The notes under the pieces: generated by a model
What the model saw: the letters and a program-made list of their open reading frames with translations, nothing else
Told to the model about the DNA's origin: nothing
Database searches by the model: none
Shown here: piece after piece, positions 34,790-45,413 of the stretch
How the letters are laid out: every line of letters begins with the position of its first letter
Position numbering within the stretch: position 1 is the first letter of the stretch
Position numbers and translations under genes: made by a program
DNA from: Galdieria partita
Taxonomy: Eukaryota; Rhodophyta; Bangiophyceae; Galdieriales; Galdieriaceae
Reading direction: 5' to 3'
NCBI GenBank assembly: GCA_025991245.1
Contig: BQMJ01000072.1
Coordinates: 1-64,000, forward strand
DNA: 64,000 nucleotides

Positions 34790-35597
34790 TGGCCAATGCA
34801 ACGCAATTCTTTATGGTTGCCTCGTATTGTTTTTGGTAGTCTATCTTTGGCTACTTTTGGTTTAGGCACATGGCAAGTGAAAAGATATTGGTGGAAAAAA
34901 AACTTGTTTGAAGAAAGAGAAACCAAATTACATGCACCTAAAATAATATTGCCTGGACGTGTAACGTAAGTACAAATAACTCTAGTTGATTTTCAAAGAG
35001 ACTCGCTGAATTAGGAAAGAAAATGAACATCATGTTGCTCAAGCTTCGGGTAGTTTTCAACATGAAAAGGAATGTTTGATTGGTCCACGACCTGCACCTT
35101 CCTATGTGCCTATGCATATGTTACGTTGGGGTGGTAGTGTGGGTTACAATGTGGTTACTCCTTTTTTGCGCCAAAATGGAGAACCCATTTTGGTCAATCG
35201 AGGTTGGATACCACAAAGACTAGCTTCACATAAGAGTAGAGCCAATGATGACTTTTATGGTAACGTGACTATAGAAGGAATAGTGTCTTCTGGAGAAAGA
35301 CCTGGTCTATATACTCCAGATAATGAACCTGAATCAGGTTCTTGGCTATGGTTGGATGCTATCGCTATTTCAGATAGTTTGGGTTTTAAGCAGCCTGCTT
35401 ATGTGTTGAATCTATTATCACCTGTACCGGGTTCAGGTTGGCCTTGGCCACACAAGTTGGAGGCCTTTAAAGACTTTACTATTATGCCTTCTACCCATCT
35501 AGTATATGTTGGTACTTGGTATGGTCTATGTATCACTTTTGCAGTTCTGACTTGGATCAAATTTGGACCTCAAAGAGTCCGAGCTAGAATATCTTAG
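34772..35597 (+). CDS. SURF1: SURF1 cytochrome c oxidase assembly factor
   Basis: Exons 34,772-34,965 and 35,015-35,597 (49-base intron) give 258 residues. Hallmarks: FGLGTWQVKRYWWK just after the first membrane segment, then LIGPRPAP, NVVTPFLRQNGEPILVNRGW, and a second membrane segment near the end (LVYVGTWYGLCITFAVLTW). SURF1 helps heme a delivery and early cytochrome oxidase assembly in the mitochondrial inner membrane. Alternative start at 34,796. If the first ATG of both genes is used, the coding starts of SURF1 and COQ7 overlap by 18 bases head to head. Confidence 0.94.
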
Positions 35598-35621
35598 AAC
35601 AACACGAGTCTAGGTTTCCTA

Positions 35622-36113
35622 TTATGCTCCATCAGAGTTTCCCAATTGAGTGGAACGATGAGCGTAAAACTCAACTACAAAGGAAGATTCTGCTACTTTG
35701 TTCGATTGTCTATATATCGTTCCTCGAAAGTTCCAACGTTGGGCTTTGTTCACCGTTATGTTGGGGTCTAGTGCTTCCACAACGATATCCAGTTGATCAA
35801 GAGGCTTCACAAGCTTTCGAAAGTGACAAGTTTTTAACAAAGGTACGTTTAACTGCTGTTGTCCCACAACTTGTAACACAAAGACTGCTGCTGTCTGAAA
35901 CTGAAGTTCTAGTAACCAGACTCCAGGGAAGATTGGATTGCCTGGAAAGTGCCCCTTGAAACATTGGCAAGATGGTTGAATTTGTTTGCTTAAGTGTGCA
36001 GTATTTTGTTTATAGTCTATCCAAAGTTGGTCGTGAGGCTTTAATAACCATTGTCTATCCACAAGTGCCGTTGTGAATAAGAAGGACTTGAGACAAATCC
36101 ATTTTCTTTCCAT
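35622..36113 (-). CDS. FabZ-like hot-dog dehydratase (5' end uncertain)
   Basis: A 163-codon frame with the 3-hydroxyacyl-ACP dehydratase signature: FKGHFPGNPIFPGVWLLELQFQ split here as GHFPGNPIFPG (catalytic His) and the following LLELQFQ (acidic residue in the central helix), preceded by LVDRQW as in FabZ. In fatty acid synthesis FabZ removes water from 3-hydroxyacyl-ACP. Upstream on the same strand an ATG at 36,300 starts a short exon (MIHSISTTPVSCQHI) followed by a GTAAAG..TAAG intron and an open stretch, but I could not join it to this frame cleanly, so start and N-terminus are open. More divergent than a typical plastid FabZ; it could act in another thioester pathway. Confidence 0.7.
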   Translation of the reverse strand: MERKWICLKSFLFTTALVDRQWLLKPHDQLWIDYKQNTAHLSKQIQPSCQCFKGHFPGNPIFPGVWLLELQFQTAAVFVLQVVGQQQLNVPLLKTCHFRKLVKPLDQLDIVVEALDPNITVNKAQRWNFRGTIYRQSNKVAESSFVVEFYAHRSTQLGNSDGA

Positions 36114-36300
36114 GTGTGATATTCTTCTTCTGTAGGATGGATTGTACTAGGAAGAGTTGTCAAAGATACTTTGCTAATAATGCAATCTTATAAAAACTAT
36201 ATACAAATCAAGAAATCCAAACAATTTCTATATGCAACATGAATGAATCTTTACCAATGTGTTGACAAGAAACAGGTGTTGTAGAAATAGAATGGATCAT

Positions 36301-37209
36301 TGTTTCTCTTTCTACATTTGAAGAATACAAACATATCCCTTTCCTCTCCCATCCTCCATATTCTCTTTCTTTTCTTGGATACTTTATATCTTTGCTTTGG
36401 GGCTTTTTCCTACAGATTCATAGTTTCAATGGAGCATAAACACCTTTTCAGTTTTGTTGAATGGGACTGAATCAGGTCTTTCTGTTGCTTTCTTAATCAT
36501 ACCCATAAAAAAGCAATGGACATTCAAGCAAACGAGAGAAATGCAACCGATTACAATCTTCACCATTCTTCCTCACAAAACGCTTATCTCTGCCGCTTGG
36601 TCATTCCATTCTGATATCTGAAGAATACCGCCAATGGCTTGAATTTGGAAACAAGTCGAATAGTTTCTTGAAAGAATCCACTTGAAAGAATTTTTACAAA
36701 GTACTAAAACAATACATGGTTGAGTCTTTTTCAAAAATGCATCTCTTATCGATTCAAAATCAAGGCATGACTATCTTTCCTTTGCAGTGACCGTAGAAAA
36801 GAGAGAATGCAACTAGAACCTCTCTGATACTCCTGCAGTTTCTTTCACTTTATTTTTCACACAAGAGTTGCCAAAACGTCCAACTCTTGTTACTGCAATC
36901 TATGGTTGACATTTATTTCCGTTGCATTTCCTTGGTTTTTCCTCATTTGTTTGAATCAAGCAACTGTAACTTGAGTTTTAAAAGCAATGCCAAAAAAATG
37001 ATGAATAGATTCTAGTTTCAACATTTCTCATCTTTTCAGAATAAACATCGTTTATAAAGTTCAAAAAGAGGCAAAATAGCACAAACTCTAATCCAACATT
37101 CGTTCATTGTTATCCAAAGGCAATCCTTTCCGTCTCCATCGACCACCACGTCTCTTTCCCGTTGCACTATACAAACTTAAGCACTCCACTAAACCTACGT
37201 TCAAAGCAC
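36301..37209. other. Intergenic region between FabZ-like gene and ALY
   Basis: About 900 bases, unusually long for this part of the window. It holds the region upstream of the FabZ-like gene and the 3' end of ALY/REF. I see no open frame with recognisable content. Confidence 0.5.
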
Positions 37210-38232
37210 CTACGTAATAATAATACGACGACCATCATCTCCACCACCTATCTGTCCACCTCGCTTTCTTGATGACCTCCCACGGTTGCTCACCAACGAC
37301 AACTTCATAGGCTTACCATCCAAAGGTACTCCATTATAACGTTTGATAGCATCCAATGCTGAAGCACGGTCATAAAACACAACCTCGGCCACTCCCGTCG
37401 AACGCCCATTTCTATCAAACTTTACAAAGGCTTGACGCAATTGACCAACTTCAGAGAAAAGATCCTGAAACAAGAAAAATGTCAGGAATAGCGAGTTCCA
37501 AGAGTCTGTAGCAACATCGAGGAGGGATATCCAAAGTGTAAAAGAATGTCACAAGCAACAAAGTGGAAAGTGAACACACCCAAGGAGGTAACCAGACTCT
37601 CTCTCACACACATATATATATATTGTATCAATTATGTACATATATGCTGGTTATACACCTTCACACACCCTCCAAGACAGTAAAATAAAGGGACAAGCTT
37701 ACGTTGATATCTTTGTTGGTCACACCGAGTGCCAAATTGGTAACTTGTACACGAGTAGGTTGGTTTCTCTTTGACTGGTCTCCACTAGGAGCTCCACCAC
37801 TCTTAAACTTATCGTGCTTCCAACGCTTTCCACTTCTATCTTGGTCCACATCCATCATCATCTTATTACCCTAACGAATAAAAGGCGCCAAAATAAAAAC
37901 GAGGTGAGTGTCACACATAAAACCCAAAAACAAGTTTTCCAAGCAACGAAAAACTATCAAAGTGCCAAGTTTCTTAAAGTAAGCTTGTAACTGCTGTTCA
38001 CAAAGAAAACAGCAAACGAGGGGGTTTGTTTTTCGCATACTGTGGCACCTTACAAAACCTGGTAACAACTACGCACCATTCTCTTTTTTCCAATTCTTCC
38101 CTTGCTCACAGAAAGTTTCTTAGAAGCTGCAAATTTTCCTTTTCTATTCTTTCCAGTACTATTTTTACCCATATTTTTGTTCTTTCTCTGTTCGTTGATA
38201 AGGTCGTCAAGAGACTTGTCCAAGCCGGACAT
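37210..38232 (-). CDS. ALYREF: ALY/REF mRNA export adaptor (THO complex subunit 4)
   Basis: Exons 38,232-38,077, 37,870-37,703 and 37,464-37,210 give 192 residues. The start MSGLDKSLDDLI is the conserved REF N-motif that contacts the export machinery; a lysine-rich linker follows. The RRM runs from VQVTNLALGVTNKDIN through DLFSEVGQLRQAFVKFDR to YNGVPLDGKPMKLSLV, which matches metazoan ALYREF closely; a short basic tail follows. The protein loads on spliced mRNA and hands it to NXF1/Mex67. Its two introns are 206 and 238 bases, four times longer than others here, which may relate to autoregulation. Confidence 0.93.
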
Positions 38233-38476
38233 TTTTCCCACTCCGATTCACAATCAATTCGATCGCTTTCCATTCCTCCAAAAGACTGCTGTAGGATCAG
38301 AAAAGCCAGACAATGACTGTTGTAAGAAAATGAAAAACAGCAAGACAGACTAGTTGATTGACACAATCAATCAAGTGGAGTGATATTCATTTTCAAGAAA
38401 CTTATTGTGACAACTTGATTTCTATAGGCACGTTCTTCATCACAACATTCATCCCACCACAGAAAGCAAAGGAGAG

Positions 38477-39070
38477 ATGCGATGCGGAAGCTCAAAGCGA
38501 TCTCTCTTTCCATTTGTTTGGCTTATGATGCAGCTGACATTTCAGTCTCCTTGTATTTGTGGTTTTGGTAACTATAAGACCATAAATATTCAAAAGAACA
38601 ACTACAGCTATCGTAATTTGCACACACCTATCAAACTATCTCCAAGAATACCGCTTCGTCAACTCCCTAGAGCGTAAGTTGAGCTTTCAAGGTTTCTAGT
38701 ATATGAAAAGATAAATGTTATTATAGCGAGTTTCAAATATCAGAGGAGACTCCTTTTGATGCGAATCCTTTGGTAATCGTAGTTGCATTGCTTGGTTGGA
38801 CTTTACCTGCAAGCATTCCTTCTAATATTCCTCTTCTCCATGGCACAGGATTGACTCAAGCCTTTTTCACTTCCATTCAGTACAATTTGGCACAGTGGCC
38901 CAAAGGTCCTGCTTTAGATGATCCTTTTTGGGTATGTATACTAACTTTATTGGATGAATACCCACTTTTCTGTTTTTGTTTAGCTTTATATGGTTCTATG
39001 GCATGTGGGACTCTTTATAGTGCTTTTCTTTGGTACTATTGGATATGGTATTAGTAAGAACCGAATATAG
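38477..39070 (+). CDS. PSAO: Photosystem I subunit O (nuclear-encoded, plastid-targeted)
   Basis: Exons 38,477-38,673, 38,727-38,931 and 38,984-39,070 give 162 residues. The mature part starts around EETPFDANPL and shows LLGWTLPASIP, AQWPKGPALDDPFW and WHVGLFIVLFFGTIGYG, the two membrane segments and loop of PsaO. The first about 65 residues are hydrophobic and then basic, fitting a plastid targeting sequence. PsaO sits at the photosystem I edge near the antenna binding side. Its presence in nuclear DNA marks the organism as photosynthetic. Confidence 0.9.
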
Positions 39071-39153
39071 TGCCTTTGGCTCTTCCCAATATTCCTTTTC
39101 GAAATCTCTCGTGATAAAGAATTGTTTTGTATGATTGCGTTGTTGGGATTGTT

Positions 39154-40708
39154 ATGACGGAAGAAACTCTGAACCGCACAAGTGTAGACTCTCTTTCCTC
39201 CAATACAGACACTAGAACGGAACTTGATAACAATATCTCTTTGTCTAGTCCAATTCATTTAGAAAGTGTAACAGTGGGTCAACCTAGTACAGGCTCAAGT
39301 CCTTCATTGAAGAGAACAAGGCGCAAGATAGGAGAACAAGTAGTCCCAGACTTTACGGTGGAAAGAAATACAAATAACAACCATACTATACAAGATCAAG
39401 AACCTCAGATGGAACCTTTTCCAGGCTTTATTGAGTTGTACAGTTCATTGAGGAGTCCTACAGATGGACTAAAGGTTGTGGATAGGAGGCGCATGTTGAA
39501 AACTTATCCCAAGTGTTTTACAGGAACGGAAGCCATTGATTGGATGACAAAGAAACGTGAAATATCCCGAGAACAAGCTCAAGACTTGGGACAGCGTCTC
39601 ATAAGTGCTGGCATCATTCAACCGGTCTTTGGAAGCGACTCTTTTTGTGATGGAGACGCTTTTTTTCGATTTCAAGAAGATGATGACTCCAATGTACTTA
39701 ATCTTAAGCGAATATGGGATTCTTCTCTACCAACCAGACATCCTTGTGATTTATCTCGAGAGCTTTTAACCAAAATTGCACTTTTATGTGAGACCTATCG
39801 TATACAGTTAGCTGCAGATCGTCCTCAAGATATTCTTTCTCCTTATGAATTTGATTATCGAAGGTTGAGTGAGACGGAAGAGTTTCGACAGTATTCGGTT
39901 GCTACAGCAGAGTTACAAGGTGTTTGTTTGTCCGGACTATCAGAGAAAGAGAGATTGGTCTTTTTCATAAATATATACAATGCTTTATGTCTTCACGGTA
40001 AGCAACACTATAGGAATGATAATAGTTTTGGTCTGCTGATGGATCTTCCTCATAGCACATATAACACATGGCCCCCCTACTTCGTTTTTCAAGCGTTGGA
40101 TATTCTTTCGTTCACTTTGTTATCGCATAGCTGGAATAGACTTTTCATTGGATGATATTGAACATGGCATACTTCGATGCAATCGCTTTCCTCCAAGTCT
40201 TCGTTTTATGAGACAATTTCGTTCGGATGATCCTAAAACCCGATATATGCTATCTGATATTGATGGTCGTATTCATTTTGTGATTTCTGCCGGTACTCGA
40301 TCGGATCCTCCTATTCGTATTCTCGAAGAAGAAGGGGTGGAAGAGGAATTGCACTTTGCTACAGAAGAGTTTTTAAACCAATCTGTACGCATTGTAAAGG
40401 AACAGAATGAAGTGATATTGCCCAAGATTTTCTCTTGGTATAGTGATGACTTTCCTCAATCGACAAGTCTTTTACGTTGGGTTGAACAATATTTGTATTC
40501 TGATGCATCCAAATTGTTGGAGAGTATGTTACAAGACAAGGATAGAGTACCCAATATACGTTATGAGAACTTTGATTGGCGTTCAGAAGCACGTTTTAAT
40601 TCAGCTATTGTACGTAGAAAGCGAAAGAGACTGGAAAGGGAACGACAATTACAAGCACAAAGTGGTCGTCGTGTGGAGAGTATTGAAAAGGAATCCAATG
40701 ATGATTAG
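39154..40708 (+). CDS. DEP domain plus DUF547 protein (498 aa)
   Basis: Exons 39,154-39,997 and 40,056-40,708 with a 58-base intron give 498 residues. A DEP-type winged helix lies at about 105-185 (RRRMLKTYPKCFTGTEAID, then AFFRFQED). The second half is DUF547: FFINIYNALCLHAH, then HGPP, YRIAGIDFSLDDIEHGILR and a final region with the ILP..FSWY..DF pattern. The join YNALCLHAHITHGPP appears only with the intron removed as given. Plants and other algae have such DEP-DUF547 proteins; the biochemical role is not known. It starts 83 bases after PsaO on the same strand. Confidence 0.88.
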
Positions 40709-40775
40709 CAAAAGAAAGAATAAAAGTGTATATCTAAGATTGAGAGAATATCATAATAGGAAAGGATGGGTCTTA

Positions 40776-41236
40776 TTATTTCATAGTATGGAGGCTTTTC
40801 AACTTTTTCACTTGACCATTGACCATAGCAGCTTTTCTCTTCTTGGCAATCATCACTTTGAATCTATCAAAGTCTCCAAGTTTTCGTCTATTTTCTCTTG
40901 AACAAAGTTTCTTATACCACAAAGTATTCTTCCACTGTTCCATAATCTTCTTTTCTTCCAAAGCCTTCATGACAACTCCCGTTCGACTGCCGTGTTGAAT
41001 CTTCACTTTAAACGGGGTCAATGTTAAACTCTTAAAGTTTATGGTTTGTCTAGGAAGACCTGTTTGTGGACCATCTACCAAAACTCTATTCTGATCAACT
41101 ACATCCACAATGACTCCCAGTTTTCCACGGTGTTCACCATAAGTAACGAGTACAACTCTTCCAATTTCTACAAACCTTTTAAATACCTATCAACAATAAA
41201 ATAAATAAACTTGTAGTGAGTGCCTATTCTTACCAT
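40776..41236 (-). CDS. RPL14: Large ribosomal subunit protein eL14
   Basis: The first exon is only the ATG (41,236-41,234); a 47-base intron follows, then 41,186-40,776, giving 137 residues. VFKRFVEIGRV, IVDVVDQNRVLVDGP and LGDFDRFKVMIAKK match eL14 of the cytosolic 60S subunit along its whole length, including the KOW-type start. Having the start codon alone in its exon is a common ribosomal protein gene arrangement in eukaryotes. Confidence 0.96.
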
Positions 41237-41309
41237 TGGAATTGGAGTGCTCCAACTCACTACAAATCCAATCCTTGACACAATCGACGACGTCGCTTCC
41301 TTCACTGGG

Positions 41310-43237
41310 TCAAGTTGGAAAAGGTGAAGAAGCAACTACTTGTGATGAATCCATTGGAGTTGTTTGTTCAACCGGTACATTCGATACATTGGGTATATCT
41401 TGAGAGATATCTATAGTAGGTATAAAAGACGAGCTAGTTGTGGTTGTTGCAGGTACGGATGGATAAACCATTCCATATATTGGATAATAAATAGTGGGAT
41501 CAAAACTAGTTGCATAAGGATTCATCTCATAAGTATAGTTGAGTGCGGAATGAGGAACAGGACTACCATAAGCAGCAACAGGTAGTTCTGATTCTTGTTC
41601 AAGTCTTCTCCTATGTGGAATATTCAAAAGTGGATATCCACCTTGTCGCATATAATATCCAGCAAGTTTCTCGTGAATAAGTTGTTTGGCCATTTCTACA
41701 AAAGGAGGAGGGCCAGTAATAGTTACTGGTCTCGTATCGGTATGGGTATCGGCTTCAGAAGGCTTCGAAACTTGAATACGTGCGCCAGAGCGTTGTTGCA
41801 ACTCACGAATCGTACAACCACTCTTTCCTATCAACCAACCCACTTTGTCATTCGGTATTTGAATTCTTACACTAATGGAAGCACTTGGATAAAGAATCTT
41901 GGCCTCTGAACTATCACCTCCTAATCTCTCAATGCCTTCATTTACGATATCGTTGATAAGATTATGTGCAAGTTCAACTGACTCTAAACTTCCTGTAACA
42001 ATGATGGGACGTTCAGCACTATTCAATGATACTTCATTATCTGGAACAACTCGAATAGAAGCACCAGAGCGATACTGAAGATCTCTTATCGTTTCTCCAC
42101 GCTTTCCTATAATCATTCCAATACTTTTCCTTGGAACAAATATAGTTTTGTGAGTTATCGGTCTTAAACTTGTTCTCGATATATATGAAAGTTCAGGTGA
42201 TACAAATCCTGGATAACTTGTTTGTCCCATTCCCTACAAAACATCCATTCGTATCATTTCATATCATGAACAACAATATGAATAGAATCACATACCGGTG
42301 AATATAGAGAAGCATTGATTGCTCGAGATGGCTTTTGAATCATTTCCTGAACAAGTGTTTCTGCTAAATGTACTTCTTGAGGTTTTCCAACAATGGTAAC
42401 AAGTTTTTCTCCAACAGCATTTACTTTTTCATTGTGAACAACAATAGTTGCTTGAGATTGCTCTTCCAAGGACTTGATTGTCTGTCCACCCATACCTATG
42501 ATAACACCTACTCGGTCCATAGGTATCCAAAGCTCAGATTGAATGGACCCAATGGAAGTTACAGAAGAAGCACTTTGACCTACAAGAACTCCAGCTACTT
42601 TCTCTAAAATAAGTTGTTTGGCAAGTTGTATGCTGTTTAAAGTTCCTTCTATCCGAAATAATCGAACAGTTGATGATGCATCGATATCTCGTCTTTCTAC
42701 TTCAATATGTGCTCCTGACCTCATACTCAGTTCCTTTATACTTTCACCTCCCTTGCCAATAATAAAACCAACTGCTTCTTTAGGAACTTCAATCATATCT
42801 GTCCTAATATCATCAGGATTCTCTGCTATTCTATCAACACCAGATTCTTCCATTGAATATGTGGAAACAGTATTGTATTCTTGTTCTGTATTCGAGGCAA
42901 CTTTATCTGATGCTCTCTCAAAAGTATTATGTGATACTTGTATACCTTCCTTTCGGGTATCCTGATTTTCGACTGATTCTTTCTGCAACTTGGAAAGCTG
43001 CTGTCTCTTTTCGGTAGTTGCCGGAAATGTCTGCTTGATATTCTCATCAGGTGTACGCAAAGGATGACTATCTTCTTTAACCTCCGAAGGTAAAGTATCT
43101 TCTGTTTCTTGGGTAAGACGTATACTCGTTCCAGTATCCCTTACTAACCACATTATCATAAGTACTTGTCTCAAAAGGCAAACACAGTGAAGCTTACCAT
43201 TGTCACTATCCCTATCTGACGTTGCAGCCTTGGACAT
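41310..43237 (-). CDS. Four-KH-domain RNA-binding protein (FUBP-like, 603 aa)
   Basis: Exons 43,237-43,198, 43,143-42,296 and 42,233-41,310 give 603 residues. Four KH domains each show the GxxG loop: VGFIIGKGGESIKEL, VGVIIGMGGQTIKSL (GMGG instead of GKGG), IGMIIGKRGETIRDL and VGWLIGKSGCTIRELQQRSG. A low-complexity tail rich in Pro, Ser, Thr and Tyr follows. The array of four and the RSGA..V motif recall far-upstream-element-binding proteins, which bind single-stranded RNA or DNA. The first intron (54 bases, 43,144-43,197) has no stop in frame, so its retention would insert 18 residues. Confidence 0.9.
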
Positions 43238-43920
43238 TTCAAACACAACACTATTATAAAAAACAAAAAAAGAAACTATTCAACAACGTTCAAAGGGCTC
43301 TCAACACCAGACTATCTCTGCAACTGCATCGAACCCAATAACATCCATCAAAAAGACAAGGCACAGACCAAACAAAAACCAACCAATAAATAAACAAGCA
43401 AACCCTTGACAAGTCTCAAAGAGAATTCTGGTGCGATATTAGCTTTGTAGATACTTGAGAGTTTCTGCCAACAAGATTTCACGCTGAGAAAATGGGGATT
43501 TGGAAACAAAAGTCGGACTCTCGAAATTTTATCCCTTCAGAATGGATTGAAATCACACCAAAAGCAAATTGCATGAAGACTTGTATCCAACTCGTGTATA
43601 TTTTGTTGAAATTAAGTTGCAATTGAAGAAAATTTTTACATGACGTTCTAGTAGTAGACTGTTGACTTTCTTTGGGTACTCTTCATTCTTCAAAATTATA
43701 TTTCCAACTTTTAGCTTGTTGAAACTCGACAAATCATAGTTGTTGGCTTGGAATGAAATAGATTGATCAATCTGCCAATTGTTACCGATAGTAAAGGAAG
43801 AAGGAAAAAAATTTTTGAATTCCAAACAAGGAAATTTTGAGAACAACTAGGAATATAATCACATCCGACGAAAGCCAACAGTGCTACAAAACAAAACCAA
43901 GACTTCGTCTCAATAGGGGA
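43238..43920. other. Intergenic region upstream of KH gene
   Basis: About 680 bases between the KH gene start and the tRNA. It presumably includes the KH gene promoter. A 97-codon minus-strand frame at 43,553-43,846 has no recognisable domain; I do not call it a gene. Confidence 0.5.
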
Positions 43921-43926
43921 AAAAAA
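43921..43926 (-). terminator. Pol III terminator of tRNA-Glu
   Basis: On the minus strand the tRNA is followed after two bases by six T residues, a standard RNA polymerase III stop. Confidence 0.8.
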
Positions 43927-43927
43927 T

Positions 43928-43999
43928 TTCCTTCGCCGGGACTCGAACCCGGGCCTGTGGTGTGAGAGACCACTATCCTAACCCCTAGACCACGAAGGA
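43928..43999 (-). tRNA. trnE-CUC: tRNA-Glu (anticodon CTC)
   Basis: Minus-strand sequence folds as a complete tRNA of 72 bases including the discriminator A: acceptor stem TCCTTCG with CGAAGGA, D arm with GGTCTAGGGGTTAGGA, anticodon stem GTGGT/ACCAC with loop CTCTCAC (anticodon CTC), and a T arm CGGGTTCGAGTCCCG. The A and B box elements are present. No intron, and it is not permuted, unlike some tRNA genes known in red algae of this class. Confidence 0.95.
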
Positions 44000-44023
44000 T
44001 TTCATTTTCAGAGCGATTTGTTT

Positions 44024-44800
44024 TTATTTGAATAGATTCAATATCCTTAGCTTTGATAACCTCGTCTTCGTATGCAACCGAATCAGGTTTCTCATTTCCA
44101 GAACATCAGTATCTGTGTAGCCACATTGAAGATCGAGTATCAAAGACTTATCTACTGATTTGTTTTTTTCCAGTTGTTCGTTGATATCAATCGACGATTT
44201 AGTTGAAACACATTTTGATTTCGTTTCATTTTCATAGGAAAAGTCTTCGATTCGATATCGTATTTCAGATGACTGCGTACATTGGACCTCTGTGGAACAA
44301 ACATTTTCAACAACCTTTTGACTGTTGAGAAGACTATCCTGTACTTTCTGGCCAGTTGGATGACCAGTATCTGTGAATACAAAATCGCCCAAGATACGTG
44401 CTGCCTCGATTGCTTCCTCTGCTTTAAAAAAGGAGATGGCAAATCGGGTCTTTGTCTTTTCTCTGCAGAACATGAGACGAGAATCGAATCTTTTCATAAC
44501 AAAGGTCCATTCTCGCTTACTTTTTTGACATCCATTTGGAGAGAGAGATAGAAGATGCCTTTCCAAGACTTGTCCTGCTGAGTCTTGTACAATTAATTTT
44601 AGTTTTCTCTTCGAATCGGCTATATTTTCTTGTTTAGTTTCTTTTATGCATCTCACCAACTTTAACACAGTTGTATATTTACTTTTCATCCACGAGTCAA
44701 ACTGAAACACAGCAAACTCTCGAAGTGGCCAAGAGGATTTGTCGCAAGTCTTCATTCTTTGAAAGGATGTTAGAGAAGCACGATGGTATTGCAAATCCAT
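44024..44800 (-). CDS. REC114-like protein (tentative; meiotic double-strand break factor)
   Basis: An intronless frame of 258 codons from ATG at 44,800. The N-terminal half has WPLREFAVFQFDSW, then a strand-rich stretch ending REWTFVMKRFDSRLMF and KTRFAISFFKAEEAIEAA. This order (WPL.R.A near the start, then W..V....D.L.F, K.R.F.I.F, and a final helix over EAA..L) resembles the PH-like fold of REC114. A low-complexity middle and a C-terminal helix (DVLEMRNLIRLHTK) follow, as in REC114, whose C-terminal helix binds its partner MEI4. If right, it points to meiosis. The similarity is weak, as for all REC114 proteins, and a structure-based search would decide. Confidence 0.45.
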   Translation of the reverse strand: MDLQYHRASLTSFQRMKTCDKSSWPLREFAVFQFDSWMKSKYTTVLKLVRCIKETKQENIADSKRKLKLIVQDSAGQVLERHLLSLSPNGCQKSKREWTFVMKRFDSRLMFCREKTKTRFAISFFKAEEAIEAARILGDFVFTDTGHPTGQKVQDSLLNSQKVVENVCSTEVQCTQSSEIRYRIEDFSYENETKSKCVSTKSSIDINEQLEKNKSVDKSLILDLQCGYTDTDVLEMRNLIRLHTKTRLSKLRILNLFK

Positions 44801-44855
44801 TTATGGGCGCCAATCTGTTGTCATTTTTCTTTCTTAAAACCAATTGCTTACTTCA

Positions 44856-45168
44856 ATGAATGAAGACGAACCTTCCTTGAAGCGTTTGAAGGAGCTGAGA
44901 CAAACATACAGCGAATGTGTTTTCAGCGGAAGTTGGATATTCACGGTAGTAGGCTTACTTGCCGCGCTTCCTTTCGGAATGCGTTGGAAAAGTTACAATC
45001 CTTTAGTGGTTGGTTTCCTTGCTGGAGGAGCAGGAGACTTGTATAGAAGGTAATACTTTTACTGTTTGGGTTTTCGCACTGTTTCATTTTTCTTTAAGTT
45101 ACCATTATATATGTAGTCCACTAAGAGAGAAGATTAAGCAAATGGAAGAGAAACTCAACGATGACTGA
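44856..45168 (+). CDS. Small membrane protein, OCIA-like (81 aa)
   Basis: Exons 44,856-45,049 and 45,117-45,168 give 81 residues. After ELRQTYSEC come a hydrophobic stretch (WIFTVVGLLAALPFGM) and a second one (PLVVGFLAGGAGDLY), then a short charged helix (REKIKQMEEKL). The order EC..S.W followed by two hydrophobic helices recalls OCIA-domain mitochondrial proteins, but the match is loose. Starts 55 bases from the divergent REC114-like gene. Confidence 0.6.
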
Positions 45169-45413
45169 GTCACCCGTCTCTTCGTTCTTGATCGTCCAGT
45201 ATGGCGTCGAAAATATGGTATTTTTGGTATTGTCTGTTCTTTGGTATGAGAATTTAATTGAGTATACAAGTAATTTCAGAATATTGGTAAGAATACATCT
45301 ATAGAACTTTAAGAATATCTATATTTGGAAACAAAATAAATGTGGAGTTTTCCAGATAAGAGACAGGTCATAAAATGAAATCGAATGTCGATTTTAATTA
45401 GAGTTGTCACAAA

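Noticed and set aside
42618-42965. 115-codon plus-strand frame inside the KH gene
   Set aside because: Antisense shadow of KH domains clearly coded on the minus strand.
43928-43999. Circularly permuted or intron-containing tRNA, as known in related red algae
   Set aside because: The gene folds in normal 5' to 3' order with a 7-base anticodon loop and a terminator right after it.
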